Shown: positions 50,112-62,287, counted from the stretch's first letter. The stretch is 64,000 nt of DNA from Gordionus sp. m RMFG-2023 (GCF_954871325.1 NC_088779.1:7938846-8002845), one strand, 5' to 3'. Program-made: numbers and translations. Notes: generated by a model from the sequence alone, not told the origin.

Positions 50112-51294
50112 GTTGATATTCTTTGCATATTATAATTTGGTCTGGTTGTCAACTCATTTAATAAATAATTTTATCCAATTATTATACCTTTATTATAAAT
50201 ATATCGTCTCAGAAATAAATATTTAAGATTTCATTCTTTATTATAATGTCTCTAACTCTTAAAGCTCGTGAAATTAAATATCAGATTAAATATTTACTTT
50301 TTGCTACCTTTAGATCCAAAAAAATTAACAAACTTACTTTTCAATTAAAAGATTTAATATAAAATTCATTATATTTAATTATCATCGGTATTTTGGACTA
50401 TTTTTATATTTTAAATATAATGTCAATTAACCATTATAATAACTTAAATTATGCTTCGACATTATTGTTATCACTATTCTTTTATTTCTAACATTTTGTT
50501 GTAAAATATCCCATAATATATTTTACATATATCTCATTAGTAAACATAAACATTCCACATTATTATGTGCATTCATTTTTAATGGAATCCACAATCCAAT
50601 TATTTATCATAAATGATTTTATTCGTTTTTATAATCTATTCAAAAAATTATTTTATGAAAGATTATATTATAATATCCATCAAAAATTTAAAAACTAATG
50701 ATATCTAGAGTTCATTTCTATAATACATATAGTATATTTAGTTTGATTAAATTTTATATTTCTTGAATTTTCCAAGATTATGATTCACCTTTCTATAATC
50801 TTAATGGTTAAATTATTATCTTTTGAAATACTTAGCGTAATGATGAGACTTTAGAGAAAACGACGTAGTCTCATTTTTTTATAATAATTTTATTTACTCG
50901 TTAATATCTATTATTTTTATTATGTTAAAAACGTTAATATAAGTTACATATAGCCATTTAATTATGAGTCTCATATAATTGGCTGGTTTTGAATGAACAT
51001 TATATTCCGATCTCACTCGTTTACTGTTATGTTATTAGTTAAAATAGGATAATTGAAAGCTTTAGAGCTCCAGCTGTTTGTTACATATATTTTTTAAATA
51101 ATCAAAAAGTTTAGAGATGTATTTTTTTTATTAAATTACACTATATTCACTAACAACTAATTATACTTCTTATAATATAATATTTATATATAACCTGAGT
51201 GATTTTCTCTATTTATACAGCTATAATTAAAAGATATTTATATATCAAAAATAATATATAATAAATAAATTATTAATTTTATTTTAAACTTTAG

Positions 51295-51309
51295 GAACTA
51301 CAACTAAAG
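51295..51309 (+). CDS. Candidate microexon GTTTK
   Basis: GAACTACAACTAAAG between TTAAACTTTAG and GTTGATATTC. Confidence 0.6.
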
Positions 51310-52492
51310 GTTGATATTCTTTGCATATTATAATTTGGTCTGGTTGTCAACTCATTTAATAAATAATTTTATCCAATTATTATACCTTTATTATAAATAT
51401 ATCGTCTCAGAAATAAATATTTAAGATTTCATTCTTTATTATAATGTCTCTAACTCTTAAAGCTCGTGAAATTAAATATCAGATTAAATATTTACTTTTT
51501 GCTACCTTTAGATCCAAAAAAATTAACAAACTTACTTTTCAATTAAAAGATTTAATATAAAATTCATTATATTTAATTATCATCGGTATTTTGGACTATT
51601 TTTATATTTTAAATATAATGTCAATTAACCATTATAATAACTTAAATTATGCTTCGACATTATTGTTATCACTATTCTTTATTTCTAACATTTTGTTGTA
51701 AAATATCCCATAATATATTTTACATATATCTCATTAGTAAACATAAACATTCCACATTATTATGTGCATTCATTTTTAATGGAATCCACAATCCAATTAT
51801 TTTTCATAAATGATTTTATTCGTTTTTATAATCTATTCAAAAAATTATTTTATGAAAGATTATATTATAATATCCATCAAAAATTTAAAAACTAAAGATA
51901 TCTAGAGTATCATTTCTATAATACATATAGTATATTTAGTTTGATCAAATTTTATATTTCTTGAATCTTCCAAGATTATGATTCACGTTTCTATAATCTT
52001 AATGGTTAAATTATTATCTTTTGAAATACTTAGCGTAATGATGAGACTTTAGAGAAAACGACGTAGTCTCATTTTTTTATAATAATTTTATTTACTCGTT
52101 AATATCTATTATTTTTATTATGTTAAAAACGTTAATATAAGTTACATATAGCCATTTAATTATGAGTCTCATATAATTGGCTGGTTTTGAATGAACATTA
52201 TATTCCGATCTCACTCGTTTACTGTTATGTTATTAGTTAAAATAGGATAATTGAAAGCTTTAGAGCTCCAGCTGTTTGTTACATATATTTTTTAAATAAT
52301 CAAAAATATTAGAGATGTATTTTTTTTATTAAATTACACTATATTCACTTACAGCTAATTATACTTCTTATAATAAAATATTTATATATAACCTGAATGA
52401 TTTTCTCTATTTATACAGCTATAATTAAAAGATATTTATATATCAAAAATAATATATAATAAATAAATTATTAATTTTATTTTAAACTTTAG

Positions 52493-52507
52493 GAACTACA
52501 ACTAAAG
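52493..52507 (+). CDS. Microexon copy with altered donor
   Basis: GAACTACAACTAAAG after TTAAACTTTAG, but the donor reads ATTGATATTC instead of GTTGATATTC. Unless an unusual AT donor is tolerated, this exon would be skipped; since it is phase-symmetric, skipping would not disturb the frame. Confidence 0.4.
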
Positions 52508-53690
52508 ATTGATATTCTTTGCATATTATAATTTGGTCTGGTTGTCAACTCATTTAATATATAATTTTATCTAATTAATATACCTTTATTATAAATATAT
52601 CGTCTCAGAAATAAATATTTGAGATTTCATTCTTTATTATAATGTTTCTAACTCTTAAAGCTCGCGAAATTAAATATCAGATTAAATAATTACTTTTTGC
52701 TATCTTGAGATCCAAAAAAATTAACAAACTTACTTTTCATTTTAAAGATTTAATATATTCATTATATTTAATTATCATCGGTATTTTGGACTATTTTTAT
52801 ATTTTAAATATAATGTCAATTAACCATTATAATAACTTAAATTATGCTTCGACATTATTGTTATCACTATTCTTTATTTCTAACATTTTGTTGTAAAATA
52901 TCCCATAATATATTTTACATATATCTCATTAGTAAACATAAACATTCCACATTATTATGTGCATTCATTTTTAATGGAATCCACAATCCAATTATTTATC
53001 ATAAATGATTTTACTCGTTTTTATAATCTATTCAAAAAATTATTTTATGAAAGATTATATTATATTATCCATCAAAAATTTAAAAACTAAAGATATCTAG
53101 AGTTCATTTCTATAATACATATAGTATATTTAGTTTGATCAAATTTTATATTTCTTGAATCTTCCAAGATTATGATTCACCTTTCTATAATCTTAATGGT
53201 TAAATTATTATCTTTTGAAATACTTAGCGTAATGATGAGACTTTAGAGAAAACGACGTAGTCTCATTTTTTTATAATAATTTTATTTACTCGTTAATATC
53301 TATTATTTTTATTATATTTGTTAAAAACGTTAATATAAGTTACATATAGCCATTTTATTATGAGTCTCATATAATTGGCTGGTTTTGAATAAACATTATA
53401 TTCCGATCTCACTCGTCTACTGTTATCTTATTAGTTAAAATAGGATAATTGAAAGCTTTAGAGCTCCAGCTGTTTGTTACATATATTTTTTAAATAATCA
53501 AAAATATTAGAGATGTATTTTTTTTATTAAATTACACTATATTCACTTACAGCTAATTATACTTCTTATAATAAAATATTTATATATAACCTGAATGATT
53601 TTCTCTATTTATACAGCTATAATTAAAAGATATTTATATATCAAAAATAATATATAATAAATAAATTATTAATTTTATTTTAAACTTTAG

Positions 53691-53705
53691 GAACTACAAC
53701 TAAAG
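53691..53705 (+). CDS. Candidate microexon GTTTK
   Basis: GAACTACAACTAAAG between TTAAACTTTAG and GTTGATATTC. The intron around it is almost identical to the 52493 unit. Confidence 0.6.
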
Positions 53706-54888
53706 GTTGATATTCTTTGCATATTATAATTTGGTCTGGTTGTCAACTCATTTAATATATAATTTTATCTAATTATTATACCTTTATTATAAATATATCG
53801 TCTCAGAAATAAATATTTGAGATTTCATTCTTTATTATAATGTTTCTAACTCTTAAAGCTCGCGAAATTAAATATCAGATTAAATAATTACTTTTTGCTA
53901 TCTTGAGATCCAAAAAAATTAACAAACTTACTTTTCATTTTAAAGATTTAATATATTCATTATATTTAATTATCATCGGTATTTTGGACTATTTTTATAT
54001 TTTAAATATAATGTCAATTAACCATTATAATAACTTAAATTATGCTTCGACATTATTGTTATCACTATTCTTTATTTCTAACATTTTGTTGTAAAATATC
54101 CCATAATATATTTTACATATATCTCATTAGTAAACATAAACATTCCACATTATTATGTGCATTCATTTTTAATGGAATCCACAATCCAATTATTTATCAT
54201 AAATGATTTTACTCGTTTTTATAATCTATTCAAAAAATTATTTTATGAAAGATTATATTATATTATCCATCAAAAATTTAAAAACTAAAGATATCTAGAG
54301 TTCATTTCTATAATACATATAGTATATTTAGTTTGATCAAATTTTATATTTCTTGAATCTTCCAAGATTATGATTCACCTTTCTATAATCTTAATGGTTA
54401 AATTATTATCTTTTGAAATACTTAGCGTAATGATGAGACTTTAGAGAAAACGACGTAGTCTCATTTTTTTATAATAATTTTATTTACTCGTTAATATCTA
54501 TTATTTTTATTATATTTGTTAAAAACGTTAATATAAGTTACATATAGCCATTTTATTATGAGTCTCATATAATTGGCTGGTTTTGAATAAACATTATATT
54601 CCGATCTCACTCGTCTACTGTTATCTTATTAGTTAAAATAGGATAATTGAAAGCTTTAGAGCTCTAGCTGTTTGTTACATATATTTTTTAAATAATCAAA
54701 AAGTTTAGAGATGTATTTTTTTTAATAAATTACACTATATTCACTAACAACTAATTATACTTCTTATAATAAAATATTTATATATAACCTGAGTGATTTT
54801 ATCTATTTATACAGCTATAATTAAAAGATATTTATATATCAAAAATAATATATAATAAATAAATTATTAATTTTATTTTAAACTTTAG

Positions 54889-54903
54889 GAACTACAACTA
54901 AAG
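54889..54903 (+). CDS. Candidate microexon GTTTK
   Basis: GAACTACAACTAAAG between TTAAACTTTAG and GTTGATATTA. Confidence 0.6.
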
Positions 54904-56072
54904 GTTGATATTATTTGCATATTATAATTTGGTCTGGTTGTCAACTCATTTAATAAATAATTTTATCCAATTATTATACCTTTATTATAAATATATCGTC
55001 TCAAAAATAAATATTTAAGATTTCATTCTTTATTATAATGTCTCTAACTCTTAGAGCTCGTGAAATTAAATATCAGATTAAATAATTACTTTTTGCTACC
55101 TTGAGATCCAAAAAAATTAACAAACTTACTTTTCAATTAAAAGTAATATAAAATTCATTATATTTATCATCGGTATTTTGGACTATTTTTATATTTTTAA
55201 AGTAATGTCAATTAACCATTGTAATAACTTAAATTATGCTTCGACATTATAGTTATCAATTTCTAACTTTTTTTGTAAAATCTCCCATAATATATTTTAC
55301 TTAGTAAACATAAACATACCACACTAATATTTTCATTCATTTTTTAATGAAATCTAACAATCCAATTATTTATCACAAATTATCTTATTCATTATCTTAT
55401 TCATCCTTTTTACAGATCTATTCAAAATAATATTTTATTTATAAAAATATCCATCAAAAATTCAAGAACTAAAGAAATCTAGACCTCATTTTAATAAAAA
55501 ATATAGTATATTTAGCTTGATCAAATTTTATATTTCTTGAATCTTCCAAGATTATGATTCACCTTTCTATAATCTTAATGGTTAAATTATTATCTTTTGA
55601 AATACTTAGCGTAATAATGAGACTTTAGAGAAAACGACGTAGTCTCATTTTTTTATAATAATTTTATTTATTCGTGAATATCGATTATTCCGATTATAAT
55701 TTTTAAAAACGTTAATATAAGTTACACATAGCCATTTTATTATGAGTTTCATATAATTGACTGGTTTTGAATGAACATTATATTCCGATCTCACTCGCCA
55801 ACTGTTATCTTATTAGTTAAAATAGGATAATTGAAAGCTTTAGAGTTCCAGCTGTTTCTCAGTTACATGTATTTTTTAAAAAATAAAAATATTAGAGATG
55901 TATTTTTTTTATTAAATTACACTATATTCACTTACAACTAATTATACTTCTTATAATAAAATATTTATATATAACCTGAATGATTTCTCTATTTATACAG
56001 CCATAATTAAAAGATATTTATAAAAAAAAATAATATAAAATAAATAATTATTAATTTTATTCTAAACTTTAG

Positions 56073-56087
56073 GAACTACAACTAAAG
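56073..56087 (+). CDS. Candidate microexon GTTTK
   Basis: GAACTACAACTAAAG after CTAAACTTTAG, before GTTGATATTC. Last exon before the array loses its regular structure at about 56310. Confidence 0.6.
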
Positions 56088-56309
56088 GTTGATATTCTTT
56101 GCATATTATAATTTGGTCTGGTTGTCAACTCATTTAATATATAATTTTATCCAATTATTATACCTTTTTTATAAATATATCGTCTCAGAAATAAATATTT
56201 GAGATTTCATTCTTTATTATAATGTCTCTAACTCTTAAAGCTCGCAAAATTAAATATCAGATTAAATAATTACTTTTTGCTACCTTGAGATCCAAAAAAA
56301 TTAACAAAC

Positions 56310-57240
56310 TTTAGAAATATAATTTATATTTATTCAAAATCATAAATTTTTTACTATATTTATATTTTTTTAATTGTTAAATCAAAAACGTTTATATTTA
56401 AATTATTTTTAAAATACAGAAGTTAATATATTAAATCTTAAACTAAAATTTTAATAAAAACTTCAATCAGCGAAACTCTATAAACAAATTTATTTATAAA
56501 GTCATAAATATAATATTCTTTTTCGACATTCTAATTATTATAACATTTAAAAAATTTTAAATAATCTCTAATATAAAGTAATCACTATATAAATTGTATA
56601 ATAAAATATTTAAATACATATGTTCAGAGATACATAACCGCTAGCTTTATATATATTTAAAATTATTTTAAAAAAATATTATAGTGATAAATTATATTTA
56701 TTCAGAGTCACCCATATAATATTTATATTAGTATTATTATTTAAAAAAATATTTATATTTAAATAATTCCTATATTATTGTATTTACATCATTAAACATT
56801 AAACTACTATTTTAGTAAACAAAACAACCAAAGAAATTCAATCACCAGGTTTATTTTTATTTAAAAATATTTATATAATATTTTAGAGTTATAAATTGTA
56901 ATTATTTATATTCATTCAATTCATCTTTAATTCATTCTCACTATTTAGATAAAAATTTTTAGATTTAAATTTTCATAAAATAGTGCAATTAATATATTAA
57001 ATTAAATTTTAGTAAACAATAATACTAGCCAAACCCAACCTCCAGGTTAATTAAATTTAATACTTTTTATAAATATATTTAGAGAAATAAATTATATTTA
57101 TCAATCATAAATTTAATACATTTATAACTATATTCTTAGCATTGTTAAATCAAAAATATATATAAATAATTTCTAAAATACTGCAGTTAATATATTAAAT
57201 CTTAAAATATTATTTTAATAACCACTACAATCAGTGAAAC
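56310..57240. repeat. Two or three diverged AT-rich units, no exon seen
   Basis: Block with AATCAGxGAAACTCTATAAACAAATTTATTT at 56465 and 57230, and a diverged version at about 56835 and 57030. Short AG...GT islands (56834-56848, and 17 nt at about 57030) are not consistent between copies, so no microexon is called. Confidence 0.5.
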
Positions 57241-57249
57241 TCTATAAAC

Positions 57250-57855
57250 AAATTTATTTCGAAAAATTATTTTATAATATCCATCAAAAATTTATAAACT
57301 AAAGATATTTAGAGCTCATTTCAATAAAATATGTAGTATATTTAGCTTGATCAAATTTTAAATTTATTAAATAATCTAAATTCATGATTCACCTTTCTTT
57401 AATCTTAATGGTTTTATTATTGTGCCTTGGAATACTTAGCGTAACGATGAGAATTTAGAGAAAATGACGTAGTCTTATTATTTTATAATAATTTTATCTA
57501 CTCGTGCATATCTACTCGTGCATATCTACTCCGATTATATTTGTGAAAAACGCCCGTATCAGTTACATATGGCCATTTTATAATGAGTTTCATATATTTG
57601 ACTGGTTTTGAAAGAACATTAAATTCCGCTTCTGTTATCTTATTAGTTAAAATAATTGATAGCTTTAGAGCTCTAGCTGTTTGTTACATGTAATTTTAAA
57701 ACAATCTAAAATATTATAGATGTATTTTTTTTATTAAATTATATTATATTCACTTATCTAATATACTTATAATAAAATATTTGTATAAAACCTGAGTGAT
57801 TCTCTTTATTTTTACCGCCATAATTTAAAGATATTTATATATCAAAAATAATTAA
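57250..57855 (+). repeat. Partial family B unit, cut by insertion
   Basis: Family B sequence returns with AATATCCATCAAAAATTTATAAACTAAAGATAT and runs to TATATATCAAAAATAATTA, which is normally about 50 bp before the exon. The matching remainder (AAATTATTAATTTTATTTTAAACTTTAG) is found at 62250-62278, so about 4.4 kb was inserted in between. Confidence 0.75.
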
Positions 57856-58015
57856 TATCTCACCTATCCATGAAAAATCGTATACCTATTGAATCCATTA
57901 ATTTGATCAGTGATTAGGTAAATATTTAGCCAACTTAACAAGGGAGATTTTGAAGCAAAAATTCCAGAATGAATATAAATAAAATCTTAGCTACGCCTGA
58001 TTAATCTAACGATAA
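57856..58015. other. Left flank of inserted block, nothing recognised
   Basis: No coding sequence seen. ATCTTAGCTACGCCTGATT at about 57987 resembles the end of the hAT-type element at 27132 (CTGGCTACGCCTATG), but no partner end was found. Confidence 0.3.
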
Positions 58016-58017
58016 AA

Positions 58018-58205
58018 CTACAACTACTGCCAACACTACAACCACTGCCAACACTATAACCACTGCCAACACCACAACCACTGCCAACACCACAACCACT
58101 GCCAACACTACAACCACTGCCAACACCACAACCACTGCCAACACTACAACCACTGCCAACACTACAACCACTGCCAACACTACAACCACTGCCAACACCA
58201 CAACC
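58018..58205. repeat. 18-bp minisatellite, about 10 copies
   Basis: The unit ACTGCCAACACTACAACC repeats with T/C variation at one or two positions. The + strand reads T-T-T-T-A-N repeats; the minus strand reads (V-G-S-G-C-S/G) repeats in a 92-codon open frame with a start codon. I cannot tell whether either is used. It stands at the left side of the damaged LINE and may be 5' tandem repeats of that element. Confidence 0.85.
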
Positions 58206-58550
58206 GGACATAAAAATGATTTTATCATCCAAAATATTCAGTCCTCTTTCATAATTTTGCATCAATGAATTCTATACAATTCCAATATATCAAAATTTAA
58301 TTGTAGATTAATGATACAAGAAATTTAAGTAAATACTTTTTCCTTTAATATTTCCTTTACTTTTAGATTACCAATCATCCTCAATTATTATACATAAATT
58401 AATAACCAACAAGTTCTTTTATATTATTCCCAACATAACACTCTACATTATCAATTCTATTATTCTTACCAATCTTCACAATTTACCCTCATTTATACCA
58501 AAAACTGTTGACTAATATAAAATTGTCATCCAAACATTTTATTTAAATGT
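58206..58550. other. AT-rich stretch left of the LINE, nothing recognised
   Basis: No coding, RNA or repeat feature seen. It lies inside the roughly 4.4-kb inserted block. Confidence 0.4.
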
Positions 58551-58965
58551 ACAAAACACAAACAATATTCACACTTGAAAAGGATAATACATTTAATCTC
58601 TCATCTAATTATACTATTGATTCAAATCCTTTAAAGCAAGCTAATATTGCTATAAAAGCAGAAAGGGAAACTGAATATTTTATAAAAAAATAAAATAATT
58701 GCTAACAGAAAATAATTCTCTGCCAAACATTTATTCAGAAAATGATATTGAAAATGTGATTTCTATATGATCACTTGTACATAATTATACAATGAGTAAA
58801 TCATCTTCCATAATCAAACCTCAAATATTGAATAAATCTTATCAAAAATCAAAAAAATAACTCATTAAACTTCCTTAATATACCAACCCACAAGAAACCC
58901 ATATTTGAAGATAAAAATAATATCCAACATTTTCACTCTTAAACTGATAAAAAAAAATTTAATTC
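58551..58965 (+). pseudogene. Possible 5' coding remnant of the LINE
   Basis: A 47-codon frame starts MYKTQTIFTLEKDNTFNLSS and is followed in another frame by ENNSLPNIYSENDIENVIS. Composition looks coding-derived but stops are frequent and no domain is recognised. Its link with the LINE is from position only. Confidence 0.3.
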
Positions 58966-59571
58966 ATGAACTTACCAGACCTCAGCACAGCTTCTACCAA
59001 ATCTAACTGCCCTTTATGTAATAAACTCGTTAAAGTAACCAAATTGGGGCTATTGCCATCTCATCGAAACCAGAAGATAAAATGTCCTCAATCTGGGCTT
59101 CCCATCTTATCAACAACTATCCCTCGAACCCTAAATGCCTTTTCTGCCCTTGCCCTCGCACAACCTATAGTTACCATTCCCACGTTGACTGATGTGCCTA
59201 CTAGCCCAATAGTAACCACCTCAACCGCCGAAAATGCTCTCACTTTCAATCCAACCGACTATTCAGATGTAGAAATATTTTTAGTCACACCAAAACCATT
59301 TGTGATTTCACGAATACCTAAGGGAGCAAGACTTCAAGTTGCCAAACACCTCTCAAAGAACTTGACTTCCTTGATAAATAATTATTCTTCCATAAAACAC
59401 TGGCTAGACACCCTGTCATTTGCCTTTACTACCTTGCAAGTTCCTGATCCTGCCATCAAAAAATCTCTGACACAGCAAATCAAGGATGCTACTATCTACC
59501 CCTTACCCATCAATCACTTTTCCACATCTTTTAAAGGTGATGACACTGATAAAAATAAATCACAAAAATGA
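58966..59571 (+). pseudogene. LINE N-terminal segment with zinc finger
   Basis: 201 codons starting MNLPDLSTASTKSNCPLC. A C-x2-C...H...C finger (CPLCNKLVKVTKLGLLPSHR, then KIKC) near the N-terminus resembles the nucleic-acid-binding fingers at the start of R2-type LINE proteins. A Thr/Ser/Pro-rich linker and a helical segment (about residues 95-180) follow. The frame overlaps the next one by 85 bp (59486-59571), so either a frameshift occurred or two frames were used. Confidence 0.6.
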
Positions 59572-60640
59572 CCTACTCACCAAGTCCAAGCTTGTATATA
59601 AAAAGCTGGATAACCTGAATGTTAAATCCGCCATACGACTGGCAACATCTGACAATAAACTAGCTCCCTAGGATCAAACAACTTATCAAGCTCTTCTCCT
59701 AAAACACCACCCACACGATCTTAAGGACGAAATACCGTCTTACCCCGAAGCTCCTCTAATTGCAACCACTTTTACCTCAAGCGAGGTTAGAAAGGCTATT
59801 CTCTCCTTCAAACGCGATTCTTCACCGGGGGTTGATGGGTTTCGCCCAATATTCCTACAGGATCTAACCGCACCTTACATTACACAACAATGCGACGTTT
59901 TGGAAAAAATTACTTAACTCATCAACCGTATGCTTGCTGGAGGCTTACCACCCGCCATTATTACACTCCTTTATGGAGCTAAACTCATCGCCCTCCATAA
60001 ACCTAATAAAGATATTCGCCCTATCGCTATTAGAACCACTTGGCGCCGATTAACCGCAAAGCTAGTAGTGAGCAGAATATTGTTCACAGTATCTAATCAC
60101 CTGTGCCCTAATCAATTAGGAGTCAACGTAAAAGGGGGATGCGAGGTATCCCTACACATGACCAGAATGTATCTACAAACAGACCCCAGTGACGATATCC
60201 TAATTAAGATAGATTTTTCAAACGCTTTTAACTCTCTAAAACGTACAGCGTTTCTTAATCCCATCCTTACCCTTTACCCAGAATACTCGCAATTTATCTT
60301 CGATTGTTATGCTAGTCCATCGCATCTTCAATTTGGAAATAGATTGATTCCTTCTAGTAGTGGAATACAACAAGGTGACCCTCTAGGCTCCTTCTTATTC
60401 TGTCTGGGCATTAATAGCCTAATACAAAGCATAAATGACCAATGTAAACTAAACCTTCATAACTGGTATATCGACGATGGTATACTAGGCGGCTCACCCA
60501 GCGAAGTTATGACGGCGGTCGAAATAATAAAATCCAGCGAGAGCAGTTTGGGACTGCGAATCAATCAAGACAAGAGCGAATATTGTCCTCTTGGAATCAT
60601 CGACCTTAACTATGATCGTTCAATCATACACCATTGAACT
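59572..60640 (+). pseudogene. LINE reverse transcriptase domain
   Basis: One frame runs from about 59486 to 60637 with two stops (TAG at 59669, TAA near 59915). It carries SSEVRKAILSFKRDSSPGVD at about 59775, then IRPIAIRTTWRRLTAKLV, IDFSNAFNSL (motif A), SSSGIQQGDPLGSFLFCLGI (motif B), WYIDDGILGG (motif C, catalytic Y-I-D-D) and LGLRINQDKSEY (motif D). The GIQQGDPLGS and YIDD forms are non-LTR. The catalytic Asp residues are intact. Confidence 0.88.
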
Positions 60641-61870
60641 TCTTAACACATCTCGGATCTCCAGTGGGTAAAGACGAGTCCTTTGTCAAGTTCTTCGCCG
60701 ACACTCTACTAGAGATATCCCTTATGCGCGGTACACTATCTCGCCTCCCAGCCCACCAAGCGTTCTTTCTATTAAAGAACTACCTCCTAATCACAAAAAT
60801 TCTATATACACTCCGATCGTCACGTATCTTCCAATACGACGTCAACCTCGCTGCACACGAGCTAGAGATTAAACACCTCACAGAGGATATACTCAATCTC
60901 AAATTCGGAGACCTATCTTGGCTACAAGCTACCTTGCCAACCAAATCTACGATCGCCTTCCCTACTCTCTGTTAGTGCGTTCATATCCTCTCGCCTGTCC
61001 TGCGAGCCCATCATACACGCACTCACAAAACATCCTGACCCTTTACTTCCCCAGGCAATTGATCTATGGAAATCTCTTTCATTAGTCGATCCTCCCTCAT
61101 CGACACTGCAGAAGAACTGGGATAAGCCTCTAGTTGACAACTCCGTTGCATACCTTAAATCGAGGAGCCAACCCGAGGACCATTCTCTAGTCTTCTCCAT
61201 TTCCGCAGACAGCGGGTATGAATTTCTCGAAGCTTTTCCATCGCGAAACCTTGACCAGCTCCTAAGTAATGATAAGCTACGTCACGCCATCGGTCTAAGA
61301 CTTAATTGTGATATGGTAATACCCTATCACTGCATCCTTTGTCAAACGCCGGTCAACTCCAAAGGCTGTCACTCTTTACACTGCAAGCGCTGTAGAGGCA
61401 GATTCATTAGACATTCAAAATGCAATGAAACTATTGCCAGGGCCCTAAAATCTGCCGGTATCCCATCAACCCTCGAACCTACTGGACTCTACAATTCTGA
61501 TGGTAAGCGTCCCGATGGCTCTACCATGATCCCTTGGAAGAGGGGGGAATTCCTAACCTGGGATTTCTCATGCATCGATCCCCTTGCCCCTTCCAATATA
61601 AATAGAGATGCTCTAGTAGACGCCGAGACGAATAAACTCGCTAAATAATCGCCATCGCTTCCGGCCAATTACACATTCCTACCACTAATCGCCACGACTC
61701 TAAGATCGTTCGGCTCTCACGCCCTTGCCTTCTTTAAAGAGCTGGGGAAACGGATCTCTACTAGGACCGAAGATCCCAACGAGAGTTACTACCTACGCCA
61801 AAGATTAGCCCTCAATATAATAAAATCCAATTACCTCAGCTTCATATTCTCAATGACTGATACCCCCTAA
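60634..61870 (+). pseudogene. LINE C-terminal part with restriction-like endonuclease
   Basis: The thumb-like region reads from 60634 to about 60970 in one frame (LNFLTHLGSPVGKDESFVKF), then the reading continues in the original frame from 60971, so two small frame changes cancel. The end carries CILCQ...CHSLHCKRC, RFIRHSKCN, STLEPTGLYNSDGKRPDG and FLTWDFSC: a CCHC finger followed by the R-P-D ... D core of the restriction-like endonuclease of R2-type LINEs. A TAA at 61646 precedes another 70 open codons (YTFLPLIATTLRSF...IFSMTDTP) before TAA at 61868. Clade not assigned. Confidence 0.8.
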
Positions 61871-62007
61871 TCACAGAATCGGCGATGAGAAAAGCAATTA
61901 AGAACAAGAGAGGGAAATTCAGATGGAAGTCAACAAATGAACCAAACCCTAATCACAGAATAAGCGATGAGAAAAACAATTAAGAACAAGAGAGGAATAT
62001 TCAGATA
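61865..62007 (+). repeat. 82-bp direct repeat at LINE 3' end
   Basis: CCCTAATCACAGAATCGGCG...AACAAGAGAGG starts at 61865 and recurs from 61947 as CCCTAATCACAGAATAAGCG...AACAAGAGAGG. Tandem 3' tails in place of poly-A are known in some LINE families. Confidence 0.85.
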
Positions 62008-62019
62008 GTAGAAGAAAAA

Positions 62020-62240
62020 CTGAAGGGCAAACTATGAAAACTCATAATTCTTTTAAATCATATGCTCAATTTATTATATTAATTTACTATATATTTATTT
62101 TAAAATATACTTTAATAAATATAGTAATTCCATTATTATAGAAATTTTTAAGTGTAAACATTTTTGATTTAACATATCAATAATTTTGATCTAATATTAG
62201 TGAGTATGTCATTAAATTTATTTTTTATGGGTAATTGAAT
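62020..62240. other. AT-rich junction stretch
   Basis: Right flank between the LINE tail and the resumed family B unit. Parts resemble the 56310-57240 block (TTTATTTTAAAATATACTTTAATAAA). No gene seen and no target duplication found. Confidence 0.4.
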
Positions 62241-62278
62241 AAATATAAATAAATTATTAATTTTATTTTAAACTTTAG

Positions 62279-62287
62279 GAACTAGAA
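62279..62287 (+). CDS. Altered microexon copy
   Basis: GAACTAGAAGTAAAA follows TTAAACTTTAG, but the usual G|GTT donor is replaced by TTTT. A donor-like GTAAAATT arises inside the exon, which would leave GAACTAGAA (9 nt, G-T-R) still in frame. Either a shortened exon or a dead copy; it is the exon next to the LINE insertion. Confidence 0.35.

Larger units (their letters stand above)
33250..56300 (+). repeat. Family B tandem array, unit about 1.2 kb
   Basis: About 19 units. Each contains a donor side (GTTGATATTCTTTGCATATTATAATTTGGTCTGG), TCTCAGAAATAAATATTTGAGATTTC, CTCGTGAAATTAAATATCAG, TATTTAGTTTGATCAAATTTTATATTTCTTGAATC, an inverted-repeat block near ATGAGACT...AGTCTCAT, TTCCGATCTCACTCG, GCTTTAGAGCTCCAGCTGTTTG, and the approach TTATTTTAAACTTTAG. 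Spacing is 1175-1223 bp between 39.3 and 56 kb and exactly 1198 bp for four successive intervals at 50.1-54.9 kb. Copies at 33-37 kb are the most diverged. Confidence 0.92.
58551..62020 (+). mobile_element. RLE-type non-LTR retrotransposon (LINE), damaged
   Basis: Zinc finger, reverse transcriptase and restriction-like endonuclease occur in that order in a single coding direction, without an apurinic-type endonuclease at the N-terminus. GC content is far above the surrounding array. About five defects are visible, most near frame edges, so it is fairly young. It has no poly-A tail; the 3' end is a two-copy 82-bp repeat. It lies in a family B intron about 250 bp upstream of the 62279 exon. Confidence 0.8.

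Noticed and set aside
52705-54094. Two identical 63-codon + strand frames
   Set aside because: They lie in the intron of two nearly identical family B units; identity reflects the recent duplication, and other units break the frame.
33300-55870. A second exon per family B unit at GCTTTAG|AGCTCCAGCT|GTTTGTT
   Set aside because: It would be 10 nt, not a multiple of three, and its borders change between units (33310, 34890, 36630, 63301), so it is not kept like the 15-nt island.
13844-56087. Microexons on the minus strand
   Set aside because: On the minus strand the islands are flanked by AC and CT (family A) or AC and CT-type borders (family B), not AG and GT, so only the + strand reading is splice-compatible.
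13310-56300. CRISPR-like or purely structural satellite
   Set aside because: Unit lengths are hundreds to 1200 bp without short repeat-spacer structure, and the islands' lengths, borders and silent changes are not explained by a structural satellite.
56834-57055. Further microexons at 56834-56848 (AAATTCAATCACCAG) and about 57030
   Set aside because: The second island is 17 nt and the matching positions in the two sister copies (56465, 57230) lack AG/GT borders, so the pattern is not consistent.
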